NCBI RefSeq assembly: GCF_028330985.1 | Contig: NZ_JAQMUE010000082.1 | Span: forward strand, 62,001 to 126,000 | DNA: 64,000 nucleotides | Direction: 5' to 3' | From: Roseofilum reptotaenium CS-1145 | GTDB taxonomy: Bacteria > Cyanobacteriota > Cyanobacteriia > Cyanobacteriales > Desertifilaceae | Shown here: piece after piece, positions 16,565 through 25,478 of the stretch | How positions within the stretch are numbered: the stretch's first letter is position 1 | How the letters are laid out: the number at the start of each line of letters is the position of its first letter | The notes under the pieces: model-generated | What the model was told of the DNA's origin: nothing | Database searches by the model: none | The model's input: only the letters and a program-made list of their open reading frames with translations | Position numbers and translations under genes: made by a program

Positions 16565-17617
16565 TTACTGAGATTCGGAAAAGGTACGATAACCCTTATC
16601 TTCGTCATACAAGTGACAAACATCAGTTATTTCCCAAAGCAGGCGGAAAGAAAACCGTTTTCTGGTGATATATTTGCCCCAATTTTCTTCAAGGCTGGCA
16701 TGGGCTTTGCGCAGGTTATACCAGGGAATAGCTGTAGTTAAATGATGGGGAACATGAACATTAATATCATGGCAAATCCATTCAAACCACCAAGGATATT
16801 TACAATCGGTGCTACCTACGAGCTGGGCAGTGACTTCATGCCATTTTCCGTCGGGTTCAAATTTGAGATCGGGCAAAGTGTGGTGCAGGAGGGTTACAGT
16901 ACTGAGCCAAAAGTGGAAGACAAACCAAGGCACGCACCAGAGGGAAAACCAGCCCCACCATCCCGTAGTGGCAATGAGTAGAGGAAAGCCAATCGCCATT
17001 TGTGCAATCACCAATAGGGCAGAAAATTTGAATTGTTCCCGTTCTTTTCCTGGCTTGATTGTCCACCATTGAAAGTGGAGTTGGGCCCAATGGACAATGG
17101 AACCTAACCACCAGAATTTACCATGGAGGGAACGATACACAATTTTTTCAAAGGGGTTGAGGGATTGATACTGTTCCACGTAGAATGGATTCCAGGTATT
17201 ATCGCGATCGATGTGGTTGGTGTATTTATGATGAATATTATGTTGAATCCGCCAGGGATGGAAGGGATAAATGCAGGGAGTGAGGGCAATATGACCAACC
17301 AGATTGTTTACCCATTTTTTATTGGCAAAGGAACGATGACCGCAGTCATGGGCAATGACAAATAAGCCGAAAAAGCCCGTTCCAGTGAAGAGCCAGAGCA
17401 GGGGAAGTAAGTACCAAGGGGCGATCGCGATTCCCCACCATCCTAAACTGACGAGAACGACATTGGAGATAAACCCAAACCAAGCTTTAAATTGGTTTTT
17501 GGCAAAAACATCTTTGGGTAAGGTTTTTAAGACATCTTTTAAGCGCAAATTCCGATCGAGCTGGGGTCGTCCCGCTGATATAAGCTCCGCCGAGGGATTG
17601 GCGATCGCTGTTTTCAT
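16565..17617 (-). CDS. Acyl-lipid desaturase, DesA paralogue (copy 2)
   Basis: This 350-residue paralogue of the adjacent desA has the same histidine boxes (HDCGHRSF, HNIHHKYTN, HVPHH) and the same C-terminal VCHLYDEDKGYRTF. The ATG at 17617 (MKTAIANPSAEL) aligns with the start of copy 1; a longer start at 17746 would add 43 unrelated residues and is rejected. Differences include HHTLPDLKF against HHTKTDIAF near the active site and KPGKEREQF against AGKEREQVRF in the loop. It may have a different chain position or temperature response from copy 1. It is first of the leftward desaturase trio and probably carries the promoter. Confidence 0.88.
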   Translation of the reverse strand: MKTAIANPSAELISAGRPQLDRNLRLKDVLKTLPKDVFAKNQFKAWFGFISNVVLVSLGWWGIAIAPWYLLPLLWLFTGTGFFGLFVIAHDCGHRSFANKKWVNNLVGHIALTPCIYPFHPWRIQHNIHHKYTNHIDRDNTWNPFYVEQYQSLNPFEKIVYRSLHGKFWWLGSIVHWAQLHFQWWTIKPGKEREQFKFSALLVIAQMAIGFPLLIATTGWWGWFSLWCVPWFVFHFWLSTVTLLHHTLPDLKFEPDGKWHEVTAQLVGSTDCKYPWWFEWICHDINVHVPHHLTTAIPWYNLRKAHASLEENWGKYITRKRFSFRLLWEITDVCHLYDEDKGYRTFSESQ

Positions 17618-17781
17618 GCTCAATGTTCCTCTATTAACAATTGCATCATTATACCCTCTACTTCCGCAATTTTCATGAATTTTAGAAAAGCAAATTTTGC
17701 TCTTCAATTCAGAAATTTGACATCCATAAAAAGGACATCTTTTCAACCGTACAAATACTTATTCTTTGTGCAAGAAAACCT

Positions 17782-18396
17782 TTAGTGCTCTTCCAAGGGC
17801 GTGCGAGGGCTATGGGCCTTGGCGGGGGTTCCCCAGCAAATATAAGATTCTGGTAATGAGCGAAACACACTACTACGGGCCCCAACCACGCTATTCGCTC
17901 CAATTTTAACCCCTGGAGACACAAAACAATCTGTGGCAATCCATACTCCATTTCCAATCTTAATGGGGTCAGTAACTAGGCGAAAACAGGGGTCTGTAAT
18001 ATCATGGGAACCCGTACAAAGATAGGTTTTCTGGGAAATGACACAATGTTGGCCAATTTCAATCTGGTCTAAGCTATAGAACACCACATCATCGCCAATC
18101 CAACTATAATCTCCAATGCTAACTTTCCAGGGATAGGTAAACCGGGCTGTGGGCCGAATGACCACTCCTCGGCCAATTTTTGCCCCGAACCAGCGCAACA
18201 ACATGACCCGAATACTATGCCAATTATGTAGCGTTAAGGGAAACGTAATAGCCTGTATGAACCACCAAAGAATAATCACCCAGGTGGGACGACCGCGATC
18301 GAAATTGGATTGGTCATACTGGCACAAATCGACCCAGGACGGGGAATCGAGGCGATAGGATAGGGAGGATTCAGGATTTAACTCAGGAGTTGACAT
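17782..18396 (-). CDS. WcaF-like hexapeptide-repeat acetyltransferase of polysaccharide synthesis
   Basis: This 204-residue protein is a left-handed beta-helix acyltransferase. Hexapeptide repeats include IGRGVVIRPTARFTYPWKVS, IGDYSWIGDDVVF, IGQHCVIS and IGNGVWIATDCFVSPGVKIG, with GTPAK at the end (WcaF/NodL/LacA type). It overlaps the upstream glycosyltransferase gene by 14 bp, implying coupled translation and a shared polysaccharide. WcaF-like proteins of this type, next to GT2 genes, occur in cyanobacterial exopolysaccharide loci, including those called hormogonium polysaccharide (hps) genes. A specific HpsU assignment is possible but not demonstrated here. Confidence 0.85.
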   Translation of the reverse strand: MSTPELNPESSLSYRLDSPSWVDLCQYDQSNFDRGRPTWVIILWWFIQAITFPLTLHNWHSIRVMLLRWFGAKIGRGVVIRPTARFTYPWKVSIGDYSWIGDDVVFYSLDQIEIGQHCVISQKTYLCTGSHDITDPCFRLVTDPIKIGNGVWIATDCFVSPGVKIGANSVVGARSSVFRSLPESYICWGTPAKAHSPRTPLEEH

Positions 18397-19324
18397 GGGT
18401 CGGGGAAGATTGAGTGCCAGAAGATTGCGCTTTCATGGGATTAATATGCCCTCCAAACTGGCGTAGTTCAAATAACTTTACGCCAATATTGTATTCATAC
18501 TGACTCAGAAGTTTGGCATAGATATATCCTGCTTGCCCATCTAAAAATCCCAGTTGGAGAATATAGTGTAAGATAAAGCGAATTGTCGGTTTAAAAGGTA
18601 AGCGCACCCATATTTTTTTTAGCCACCGTTTGCGCTGTACGGCATCTCCAAATAAGTTAGAACCAATGGTATTCCCTTCGTCCATACCTTCGATGAGATT
18701 GTAATAGACTCTAGCTTCCCAATTTGAATAGCGGTTATGACGAGCTAACCAAGCGTAAATATCCCGGAAATCTTCATGGAGCATATCTTCTTTGAGATAA
18801 CCGACATTCCCCGCCAGGATTACATGTTCATGAACTTCATTATCACCGGCATTTCTAACATCTTCCACGTTCAAATTTTCGTAGCGACCTTTTTGATGTT
18901 TGAATAGCCGTAAATTCCAGTCTGGATATCGTCCCCCATGGCGAATCCAAGCCCCTAGGAAAATGACTCGGCGATTGAGATAATAGCCATTCATGTTGGG
19001 GTCTTGAATGGCTTGTTTAATTTCTTTCCATAATGGGGGAGTAATCCGTTCATCACAATCAACAATCAAAATCCATTCATTACGAAAGGGGAGGTTGTCT
19101 AATGACCAGTTTTTCTTTTTTGGCCATGACCCATTAAACTTAAATTGAACAACTGTTGCCCCTAAGTTTTCGGCAATTTCTGCGGTGCGATCGCCACTTT
19201 GGGAATCAACTACGAAGATTTCATCTGCCGGGTGCAAACTATCAAGGCAAGCGGCAATGTTATCTTCTTCATCTTTTGCTGGAATAATAATCGATACCGG
19301 GACTTTAGAAGCTTCAGAGGTCAT
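18383..19324 (-). CDS. Family 2 glycosyltransferase
   Basis: This protein is about 313 residues from the ATG at 19324; a TTG at 19348 would add eight. The GT-A nucleotide-binding N-terminus is VPVSIIIPAKDEEDNIAACL, followed by DEIFVVDSQSGDRT and the metal-binding LIVDCDERI (DxD-like). The second half, PDWNLRLFKHQKGRYENLNV and VHEHVIL, resembles the WaaE/KdtX-like branch of GT2. It probably transfers a sugar onto a lipid-linked or cell-surface glycan at the inner membrane face. It overlaps the hexapeptide acetyltransferase gene at its 3' end and lies downstream of another GT2 gene, forming a polysaccharide cluster. The donor sugar is unknown. Confidence 0.88.
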   Translation of the reverse strand: MTSEASKVPVSIIIPAKDEEDNIAACLDSLHPADEIFVVDSQSGDRTAEIAENLGATVVQFKFNGSWPKKKNWSLDNLPFRNEWILIVDCDERITPPLWKEIKQAIQDPNMNGYYLNRRVIFLGAWIRHGGRYPDWNLRLFKHQKGRYENLNVEDVRNAGDNEVHEHVILAGNVGYLKEDMLHEDFRDIYAWLARHNRYSNWEARVYYNLIEGMDEGNTIGSNLFGDAVQRKRWLKKIWVRLPFKPTIRFILHYILQLGFLDGQAGYIYAKLLSQYEYNIGVKLFELRQFGGHINPMKAQSSGTQSSPTHVNS

Positions 19325-19460
19325 AAGGGCACGGGAGGTATGAGACAACGTTTAGGATATCAGATCAATCTCAAACTTTGGATTGTGACATCTGCAATTT
19401 TTCTCCTTTAGTTATAACAGGTCTGGTATAACGGTGAAGATGAATAGGGCACAGATAGAT

Positions 19461-20390
19461 TTACTTCAATGGAGGATTGCGAGACCACAAGCCTTCGATC
19501 GCCGTAGTCAGATAGCCGATTTGACCATAAGCATAGACTAGATTATCAAAGCGCAGAGCTGGATCGCTGATATATTTCACTGATTTATAAAGTCCCCGAA
19601 TGATGCGCTCTCCCCCCAGTGAAAATTGATGAAGTCCTCCTCGGTTGGAGAGTTGTTCGCGGTAGCATTCACTCACCCCTTGCCACCATCCTCGGCGCAG
19701 AAACCAAGAGCGGTTGACTCGCTCTGGAGCAACATTGTGAGCAACTAAGGCTTCAGGGATATAGCTGACTTGCCATCCTGATTTTAGGGCCAATTCGGTC
19801 ATCACCAATTCTTCGTTGGAGAGCAATTTTTTTCCTACCCGTCCTAAATTGGGGTCAAATCCACCAATTTCTTCTAGGAAACTGCGTCGGAGGGAGTAGT
19901 TTAAGCCTCTGGGGGTATTGCCCGGTTGGGTAATTAAGACCGGACTATCGCCTAAATCATAGGCTCCTAGATTACCGGCTAGACCCTCTGAAAGCCAAGG
20001 GGGAGGGGTAATATCAGTCGGCCAAATGAGGGTGACTTTACCGCCAGCGATCGCCAGTTTATCGTTTTCTGCATAGGCTCTGGAGAGGACTGTTAACCAG
20101 GACGGGGTAGCGATCGCATCATCATCTAAATAGGCTAAAATTTCTCCACTGGCGTTTTTTGCCCCTGTATTGCGAGCGACAGATAAACCAGTCACTGGTT
20201 CATAGACCGATTTTAGACGGGGATGGGGTTGTAAGGATTTGATAACTTCTTGGGTGCGATCGCTCGACGCATTATCAACAACAATGACCTCAAAGTCAGG
20301 ATGATCTTGATTGAGCAAGCTTTCTATTGCGCCACCAAGATATTGATCTCGGTTATGGGTACAGATAATAGCTGAGATTTGGATGCTCAT
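19461..20390 (-). CDS. Family 2 glycosyltransferase
   Basis: This 309-residue GT-A glycosyltransferase has ISAIICTHNRDQYLGGAIES at the nucleotide-binding start, FEVIVVDNASSDRT, and LAYLDDDAIATPSWL with the DDD metal site. FDPNLGRVGKKLLSNEELVM carries the acceptor-side ED/EE motif, and 'SWFLRRGWWQGVSECY' is C-terminal. This type occurs in cyanobacterial exopolysaccharide (hps-like) loci. It lies 137 bp upstream of the next GT2 gene on the same strand. The ATG is certain from the conserved N-terminus. The donor and acceptor cannot be inferred. Confidence 0.9.
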   Translation of the reverse strand: MSIQISAIICTHNRDQYLGGAIESLLNQDHPDFEVIVVDNASSDRTQEVIKSLQPHPRLKSVYEPVTGLSVARNTGAKNASGEILAYLDDDAIATPSWLTVLSRAYAENDKLAIAGGKVTLIWPTDITPPPWLSEGLAGNLGAYDLGDSPVLITQPGNTPRGLNYSLRRSFLEEIGGFDPNLGRVGKKLLSNEELVMTELALKSGWQVSYIPEALVAHNVAPERVNRSWFLRRGWWQGVSECYREQLSNRGGLHQFSLGGERIIRGLYKSVKYISDPALRFDNLVYAYGQIGYLTTAIEGLWSRNPPLK

Positions 20391-20518
20391 TGGGGAATAG
20401 GAGAGTGGGGACGTGAGGAAACGAAGACGTGGGGATAGATGACTTTAGGACTTTTTGGGATCGTATAGATTAGATTCCATCTCTGTTTTACCCAATTTTC
20501 CAATTTTGTCCAATCCCC

Positions 20519-21061
20519 CTATCTCTCCATCCCCCCATCCCCCAATTGGCGATGCAAACTCTTTAAGGATTGGGCTAACTGAGATAGACGCTCTTCTAGC
20601 ATATGCTTTTGGTTCAGAAACTGTCGCAATTGTTGATAGCGGTGAATCGCTAAACTCATGGATGCCACTTCTTCTGATGGACAGGGACGACTCCAAACTT
20701 CTCCATTTTCATTGAGTCTACAGAGTCGATAGGATGTGCGAGAACTTGCGCTAGAATTCCCATGGGTTGAATTAGGGGTAGATTCAAGCCATCCCTCAAT
20801 AATTGGCCCCTGATGATAAAGGGCTGTAATTTGATCGTGGATCTGGTCTAACCGATCTTGCCATTGGCAGGCGATCGCCTCAATATCATGAAGTACATCA
20901 ATGGCTAAATTGGGAGAATATTGATTTTGATAACGGCTTAAGCGCGTCGGTTTATACTTGGGAAAAGGGGGCAGTTCAGTGGGCCGATGAACCTCGGCTG
21001 TGCCTAATCTTCTCTTATTCGTTGGTTCAAGAGGATTGGAATTGGGTGGATTAATGTCCAT
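20519..21061 (-). CDS. Conserved hypothetical coiled-coil protein
   Basis: This 180-residue soluble protein has a proline-rich, probably disordered start (PPNSNPLEPTNKRRLG, PTELPPFPKYKPTRLS). Two helical stretches likely form coiled coils: about residues 55-85 (AIDVLHDIEAIACQWQDRLD onward) and about 140-175 (HRYQQLRQFLNQKHMLEERL onward). The middle reads TSYRLCRLNENGEVWSRPCP. I do not recognise a family; the pattern suggests a cyanobacteria-specific scaffolding protein. It sits between lpxD and the polysaccharide genes on the same strand, with dispersed repeats on both sides. Confidence 0.65.
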   Translation of the reverse strand: MDINPPNSNPLEPTNKRRLGTAEVHRPTELPPFPKYKPTRLSRYQNQYSPNLAIDVLHDIEAIACQWQDRLDQIHDQITALYHQGPIIEGWLESTPNSTHGNSSASSRTSYRLCRLNENGEVWSRPCPSEEVASMSLAIHRYQQLRQFLNQKHMLEERLSQLAQSLKSLHRQLGDGGMER

Positions 21062-21147
21062 AGCGCTTTGCGCGGCAGAAGGGTAATAGGGAATAGGAAA
21101 TGGGGAATCTCTGCGTCGGGAGCGTCTCCCGATCTTTTTCTACTGGT

Positions 21148-22188
21148 TTAGCGCGATTCTAAATGACTCAGCCGCTTTTGCAACTCCTTCAAAGACTGGT
21201 ATAAATCCGGTAGACGTTTGTAAATGGCCGATGCTTTGAGATAAATGGGATGATTCACCGCAGGGTTTCCAGAAACTACGGAGCCAGGAGCAATGTTTCC
21301 ATGGACTCCGGCTTTCGCGGAGGCAATCACGTTATCACCAATGACCGTATTGTTGGCAATTCCCACTTGTCCCGCGAGAAGGACTTTATTCCCTATTTTT
21401 GTGCCACCTGCCATACCGGTTTGACCGGCGATCGCACAATTCGAGCCAATCTGAGAACCATGTCCAATCTGCACTAGGTTGTCAATTTTAGTATCGCTAC
21501 CAATGCGGGTTTCTCCAACGGCTGGACGGTCAATGGCGCTATTACATCCTACTTCCACTCTGTCTTCTAAGACGGTTCGTCCAGATTGTTCCATCTTAAA
21601 CCAGCCTTTAGGGGTAGGAACAAAGCCAAATCCTTCCGAGCCGATCGCTGCACCACTATGAATAACACAATTTTGACCAATCAAAGTCCGTTCATGGATG
21701 GTACAGTTGGCATGAAGAACGGTGCGATCGCCGATTTCGGCTTGGGGATAAATGACTACATTGCCATGAATACAAACTCCATCGCCAATTTTGACCCCAG
21801 ATTCAATGACCACATGGGGGCCAATATAAACTCCTTGTCCCAACTGTACATCCTCGGCGATCGTGGCGGTGGGGTGAATCTGCGGTTGAGGATGAAATGG
21901 TTGATAAAAGAGGGTAATGACTTGGGCAAATAAGAGGCGCGGCTCCCGGGTAGCGATCCAGGCAATTCCGCGCTCTGTGGCAGATTCGATTAAATCAGGG
22001 GGGATAATTAAGGCGATCGCCTCAGTGGTGTTAATCTGATTGATAAACTTCCTACCCTCAATGAAACTCAGACTTTGTGGAGTCGCTTGATCTACAGGTG
22101 CAACTCCCGTAATCTCTGGATCGAGATCGGGTAGGGAATTTTCTGAGGCCACCTTACCCAATTTTTCAATAATCTCGCTGAGTTTCAT
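21148..22188 (-). CDS. lpxD: UDP-3-O-acylglucosamine N-acyltransferase
   Basis: This 346-residue enzyme of lipid A synthesis adds the N-linked hydroxyacyl chain to UDP-3-O-acylglucosamine. The N-terminal uridine-binding domain (about 1-100) includes SLSFIEGRKFINQI. A long left-handed beta-helix follows (IGPHVVIESGVKIGDGVCIH, IGSEGFGFVPTPKGWFKM, IGHGSQIGSNCAIAGQTG), then a C-terminal helix. The IGSEGFGF...PQ/KGW block and the catalytic His in QIGHGSQIG are diagnostic. I choose the ATG at 22188 (MKLSEIIEKLG) over a TTG at 22203. Length is normal. Other lpx genes are not in the window. Confidence 0.95.
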   Translation of the reverse strand: MKLSEIIEKLGKVASENSLPDLDPEITGVAPVDQATPQSLSFIEGRKFINQINTTEAIALIIPPDLIESATERGIAWIATREPRLLFAQVITLFYQPFHPQPQIHPTATIAEDVQLGQGVYIGPHVVIESGVKIGDGVCIHGNVVIYPQAEIGDRTVLHANCTIHERTLIGQNCVIHSGAAIGSEGFGFVPTPKGWFKMEQSGRTVLEDRVEVGCNSAIDRPAVGETRIGSDTKIDNLVQIGHGSQIGSNCAIAGQTGMAGGTKIGNKVLLAGQVGIANNTVIGDNVIASAKAGVHGNIAPGSVVSGNPAVNHPIYLKASAIYKRLPDLYQSLKELQKRLSHLESR

Positions 22189-22424
22189 AGATCTAAGCAC
22201 CAAGTTTTGAGGGTTGAGAACTGCATCTTTGCAAAGTTTACAGTAGTTTTCACCACAAAATGCAAAACTGGGTTTTAACCTTTCCTTCCTATAAAATGTG
22301 AAAATTGATCGTTTTTATTATTCTAAGGGCACTTTTTCAACGACATGTCCACTACTACATCGAGATGAGCTAGGGAACCCTCTGTCTATCTCAACGCGCT
22401 AAAGAGGATTAGCCTGATAGAATA

Positions 22425-25358
22425 GTGCCATTCGTGCGATTGCAGCTAAGGGCTATCCACCAAACAGTGAATCAACGCATCGTTTTCAAAATGGGTTCTG
22501 GGGATTTTGATCGAGGGTTTCCAGTAACGCTACAACTGGGTGAGGAAGGACGAACCCCACAGCTTGAGTTGACCCGGTTTTTAGATGCAGCTCCCGATTT
22601 ACCGCCCCTTTATCAGCAGTGGGTGTCAGCTTATCATCAGTTGGGAGGTTTGGATACTCGGATTCGGATTCCGACTATGCCAATTACCCATTTGGGGGTT
22701 CCAGAAGCGCACCACAACTGTCGAGAAGCCGCGGAGAAGTTGCGATCGCACTTTAACCACTGGTTACGTCAACCCAATATTCTCGATTTACGCGAAGCCA
22801 TTCTCGAAACCCTAAATCGCCAAACCCCAGTACGCATTATTATCCAAACTCAAGATTGGGTTCTCCAGAGACTCCCTTGGACAGTTTGGGACTTTTGGCA
22901 GCGCTATCCTCAAGCCGAAATTGCCCTCAGTTTACTCGATTATCAAGGCGTTAAACCCGAACTGACGCTACAGGGAACGGCGAATATTTTAGCCGTATTT
23001 GGGGAAGATCGGGGCTTAAATTTAGCCTCGGATCGACACAGTTTAGATCGCCTCTCTAATGCTCAGATTACTTATCTAGAGCGTCCCAGTTTTTCCCAAC
23101 TATCGCGAAGCCTATGGTCTCAACCTTGGGATATTTTCTTTTTTGCCGGCCATAGTTCCAGTCAATCTGGCGGTCAGTTTCAACTCAATCCCCAGGAACG
23201 TTTAAATTTAGACCAGTTGAAATATGCCTTAAATCGCAGTATCGATCGCGGATTGAAATTAGCCATTTTCAATTCCTGCGATGGATTGGGATTAGCTCAA
23301 CAGTTAGCCGCTCTCAATTTGCCACAAATGATTGTCATGCGCGAGCAAGTCCCCGATCGCGTCGCCCACGAGTTTTTACAGCATTTCTTGTATCAGTTCT
23401 CCCAGGAAACCCAGTTATACGAGTCCGTGAGATTGGCACGGGAAAAATTACAGGGTTTAGAGGATCGATTCCCTTGTGCTACCTGGTTACCCGTCATTTT
23501 CCAGAATCCCGCGTACTTACCTTTGGTATGGAAAAAAACCGAGGTTGAGTTAACGCCTCAATCGAGTTTAAGTCGCTTAGAACTTCGCAATCGTCAAATT
23601 TTACTCAATAAGGTGAATCTATATTGGGTGAAAGGGGTTTTGGAGGCTTCGCTCCATGGACGGGTGTTACTGGAGTTGGGGATTGAAGAGCGCTATGATG
23701 CGATCGCCCATCCTTGGGGCTTAGTTTGGGAGAGCAGCGAGCAAATGCAACCGGTTCGAGTGACTCACCGTTCGGCAATAGAAAAATTCGAGGCTTTAGG
23801 AATGGGGAGATCGCTCCTCATCTTAGGCGAACCCGGTTCTGGAAAAACCACCACCCTTTTAGAATTAGCACGGGAATTCATTCATCGAGCCAATCAAGAT
23901 CACCATCTCCCCATCCCAGTTGTCTTTAACTTATCCTCTTGGTTAGGCGAACAACAATCCATTTTAGATTGGTTAATTCAGGAACTCTATACCAAGTATC
24001 AAATCCCGAAAGAACTCAGCCAAAATTGGATCGACGACTCTGCACTCCTCCTGTTACTCGATGGCTTAGATGAAGTCGCTGTCAACAAGCGCCAAGCTTG
24101 CGTCACTGCCTTAAATGAATTTATGCAAAACCATGGCACTCTAGAAGTTGTCATTTGTAGTCGCCACCAAGATTACGATCAACTCTCACAAAAATTGCGC
24201 GTTTTAGCGGCTATTTATCTCCAACCTCTAACCCAGGATCGCATTGAACAATATTTACAATTTTGTGGCTCGGACTTATCCGGATTACGGCAAGCCATGC
24301 AAAGCGATATCATTTTACAAGATTTAGCCCAATCTCCCCTAATGCTGAATATCATGGCTTTAGCCTATCAAGGCATGAGTTATGATGATTTCCCTAAGCA
24401 GACAAAAGAACAATATCATACTCATTTATTTGATGCTTACATTGAACGCATGTTTAGCCGAAAAATCGGTGAACATTTTTATTCTAAGGCTCAAACCAAG
24501 AACGGGTTGATCCAACTCGCCCAATGGATGGTCAAAGAATCACAAACGGTGTTTTTAATCGAACGAATGCAACCGAGTTGCTTAAAGACAAAATCTGAAA
24601 AATTGAGATATTGTGCTTTAATTGCCCTCATTGGTGGTATCTTCAGCGCTTTAGGAATTGGGTGTAGTGTTGGACATATTGCTGGTAGTCATATCGGATT
24701 ACTCTCTGGAGCAATTTTAGGCATTGCTGGAGGACTAGCGGGAGGGATTATTTTAATGTGGGTGTTACCTCGGATTGAACCCGTAGAAAAAATGAAGTGG
24801 TCTTGGCACAAAATGAGGATCAATCTGATTCCAGGATTGCGAGTCGGATTGATTGCGGGTGGATTTTATGCCTTAAGTGTTGCCTTAATCTTTAATGTCA
24901 TTTATGGCTTAAACATGGCAGTTAAGGAGCTATTGATTTTTTGGCTATCTGGATTAAATTTAGGCGTGATGTTTATTTTACTCAGAGGTTTAACTGGAGG
25001 AGACATCAATACCCACACTGTACCCAATCAAGGCATCTGGTTAAGCGCTCGAAACGCCTCCTTATTTGCAATCCTAGGCATCTGTACCTTAATCGTCCTA
25101 GCGAAAATTGTAGGACATCCAACCTTGTTTGGCGCGATCGCCGGTTTATTAATTGGTCTATTTTCCCCTAGCAGCATCGCCTGTCTACAACACTTTACCC
25201 TGCGAGTTGTTCTCTATGGTTCTGGAAAAGTTCCTTGGAATTATGCCCGCTTTCTCGATTATGCTACCAGTCTCATTTTCTTACAAAAAGTGGGTGGAGG
25301 CTATATTTTTATCCATCGTCTGTTGTTGGAACACTTTGCCCAACTTTCTCTAGAATAA
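22425..25358 (+). CDS. CHAT-NACHT NTPase with C-terminal membrane region
   Basis: This 977-residue protein has a GTG start preceded by AAGAGGA. Residues about 130-370 form a CHAT (caspase-like) protease domain with putative catalytic His in FFFAGHSSSQSGG (about 241) and Cys in AIFNSCDGLGLAQQL (about 285). Residues about 455-640 form a NACHT STAND ATPase: Walker A LILGEPGSGKTTTLLEL, Walker B LLLLLDGLDEVA, sensor VVICSRHQDY. From about residue 725 there are several glycine-rich membrane helices, ending in the conserved-looking YIFIHRLLLEHFA. Such proteins resemble bacterial cell-death or defence sensors in which nucleotide-driven oligomerisation activates an effector. All catalytic motifs are intact. 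The target is unknown. Confidence 0.88.
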   Translation: MPFVRLQLRAIHQTVNQRIVFKMGSGDFDRGFPVTLQLGEEGRTPQLELTRFLDAAPDLPPLYQQWVSAYHQLGGLDTRIRIPTMPITHLGVPEAHHNCREAAEKLRSHFNHWLRQPNILDLREAILETLNRQTPVRIIIQTQDWVLQRLPWTVWDFWQRYPQAEIALSLLDYQGVKPELTLQGTANILAVFGEDRGLNLASDRHSLDRLSNAQITYLERPSFSQLSRSLWSQPWDIFFFAGHSSSQSGGQFQLNPQERLNLDQLKYALNRSIDRGLKLAIFNSCDGLGLAQQLAALNLPQMIVMREQVPDRVAHEFLQHFLYQFSQETQLYESVRLAREKLQGLEDRFPCATWLPVIFQNPAYLPLVWKKTEVELTPQSSLSRLELRNRQILLNKVNLYWVKGVLEASLHGRVLLELGIEERYDAIAHPWGLVWESSEQMQPVRVTHRSAIEKFEALGMGRSLLILGEPGSGKTTTLLELAREFIHRANQDHHLPIPVVFNLSSWLGEQQSILDWLIQELYTKYQIPKELSQNWIDDSALLLLLDGLDEVAVNKRQACVTALNEFMQNHGTLEVVICSRHQDYDQLSQKLRVLAAIYLQPLTQDRIEQYLQFCGSDLSGLRQAMQSDIILQDLAQSPLMLNIMALAYQGMSYDDFPKQTKEQYHTHLFDAYIERMFSRKIGEHFYSKAQTKNGLIQLAQWMVKESQTVFLIERMQPSCLKTKSEKLRYCALIALIGGIFSALGIGCSVGHIAGSHIGLLSGAILGIAGGLAGGIILMWVLPRIEPVEKMKWSWHKMRINLIPGLRVGLIAGGFYALSVALIFNVIYGLNMAVKELLIFWLSGLNLGVMFILLRGLTGGDINTHTVPNQGIWLSARNASLFAILGICTLIVLAKIVGHPTLFGAIAGLLIGLFSPSSIACLQHFTLRVVLYGSGKVPWNYARFLDYATSLIFLQKVGGGYIFIHRLLLEHFAQLSLE

Positions 25359-25372
25359 AAGTTTTGTATATT

Positions 25373-25400
25373 GTAGGGGCGAAAAATTTTTCGCCCCTAC
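25373..25400. terminator. Perfect palindrome between convergent genes
   Basis: GTAGGGGCGAAAAA is followed directly by its complement TTTTTCGCCCCTAC. It lies between the ends of the CHAT-NACHT gene and kaiC and could terminate both. Its core GTAGGGGCGAA also occurs downstream of chlI (52144), so it is also a dispersed repeat. Confidence 0.6.
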
Positions 25401-25448
25401 TGTCCTTGTAAACCAATCATAAAGGAAAGGAAGGGCAAAACTGGGTTT

Positions 25449-25475
25449 TCCCTATTCCCTATTCCCTATTCCCTA
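25449..25475. repeat. Heptad tandem repeat (CCCTATT)
   Basis: About four head-to-tail copies of CCCTATT lie immediately after the kaiC stop codon. The same heptad family occurs in other intergenic gaps of the window. Confidence 0.75.
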
Positions 25476-25478
25476 GCA

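Noticed and set aside
16565-17746. Longer start for the second desA paralogue
   Set aside because: The extra 43 residues upstream of MKTAIANPSAEL are not similar to desaturases and read through the promoter area.
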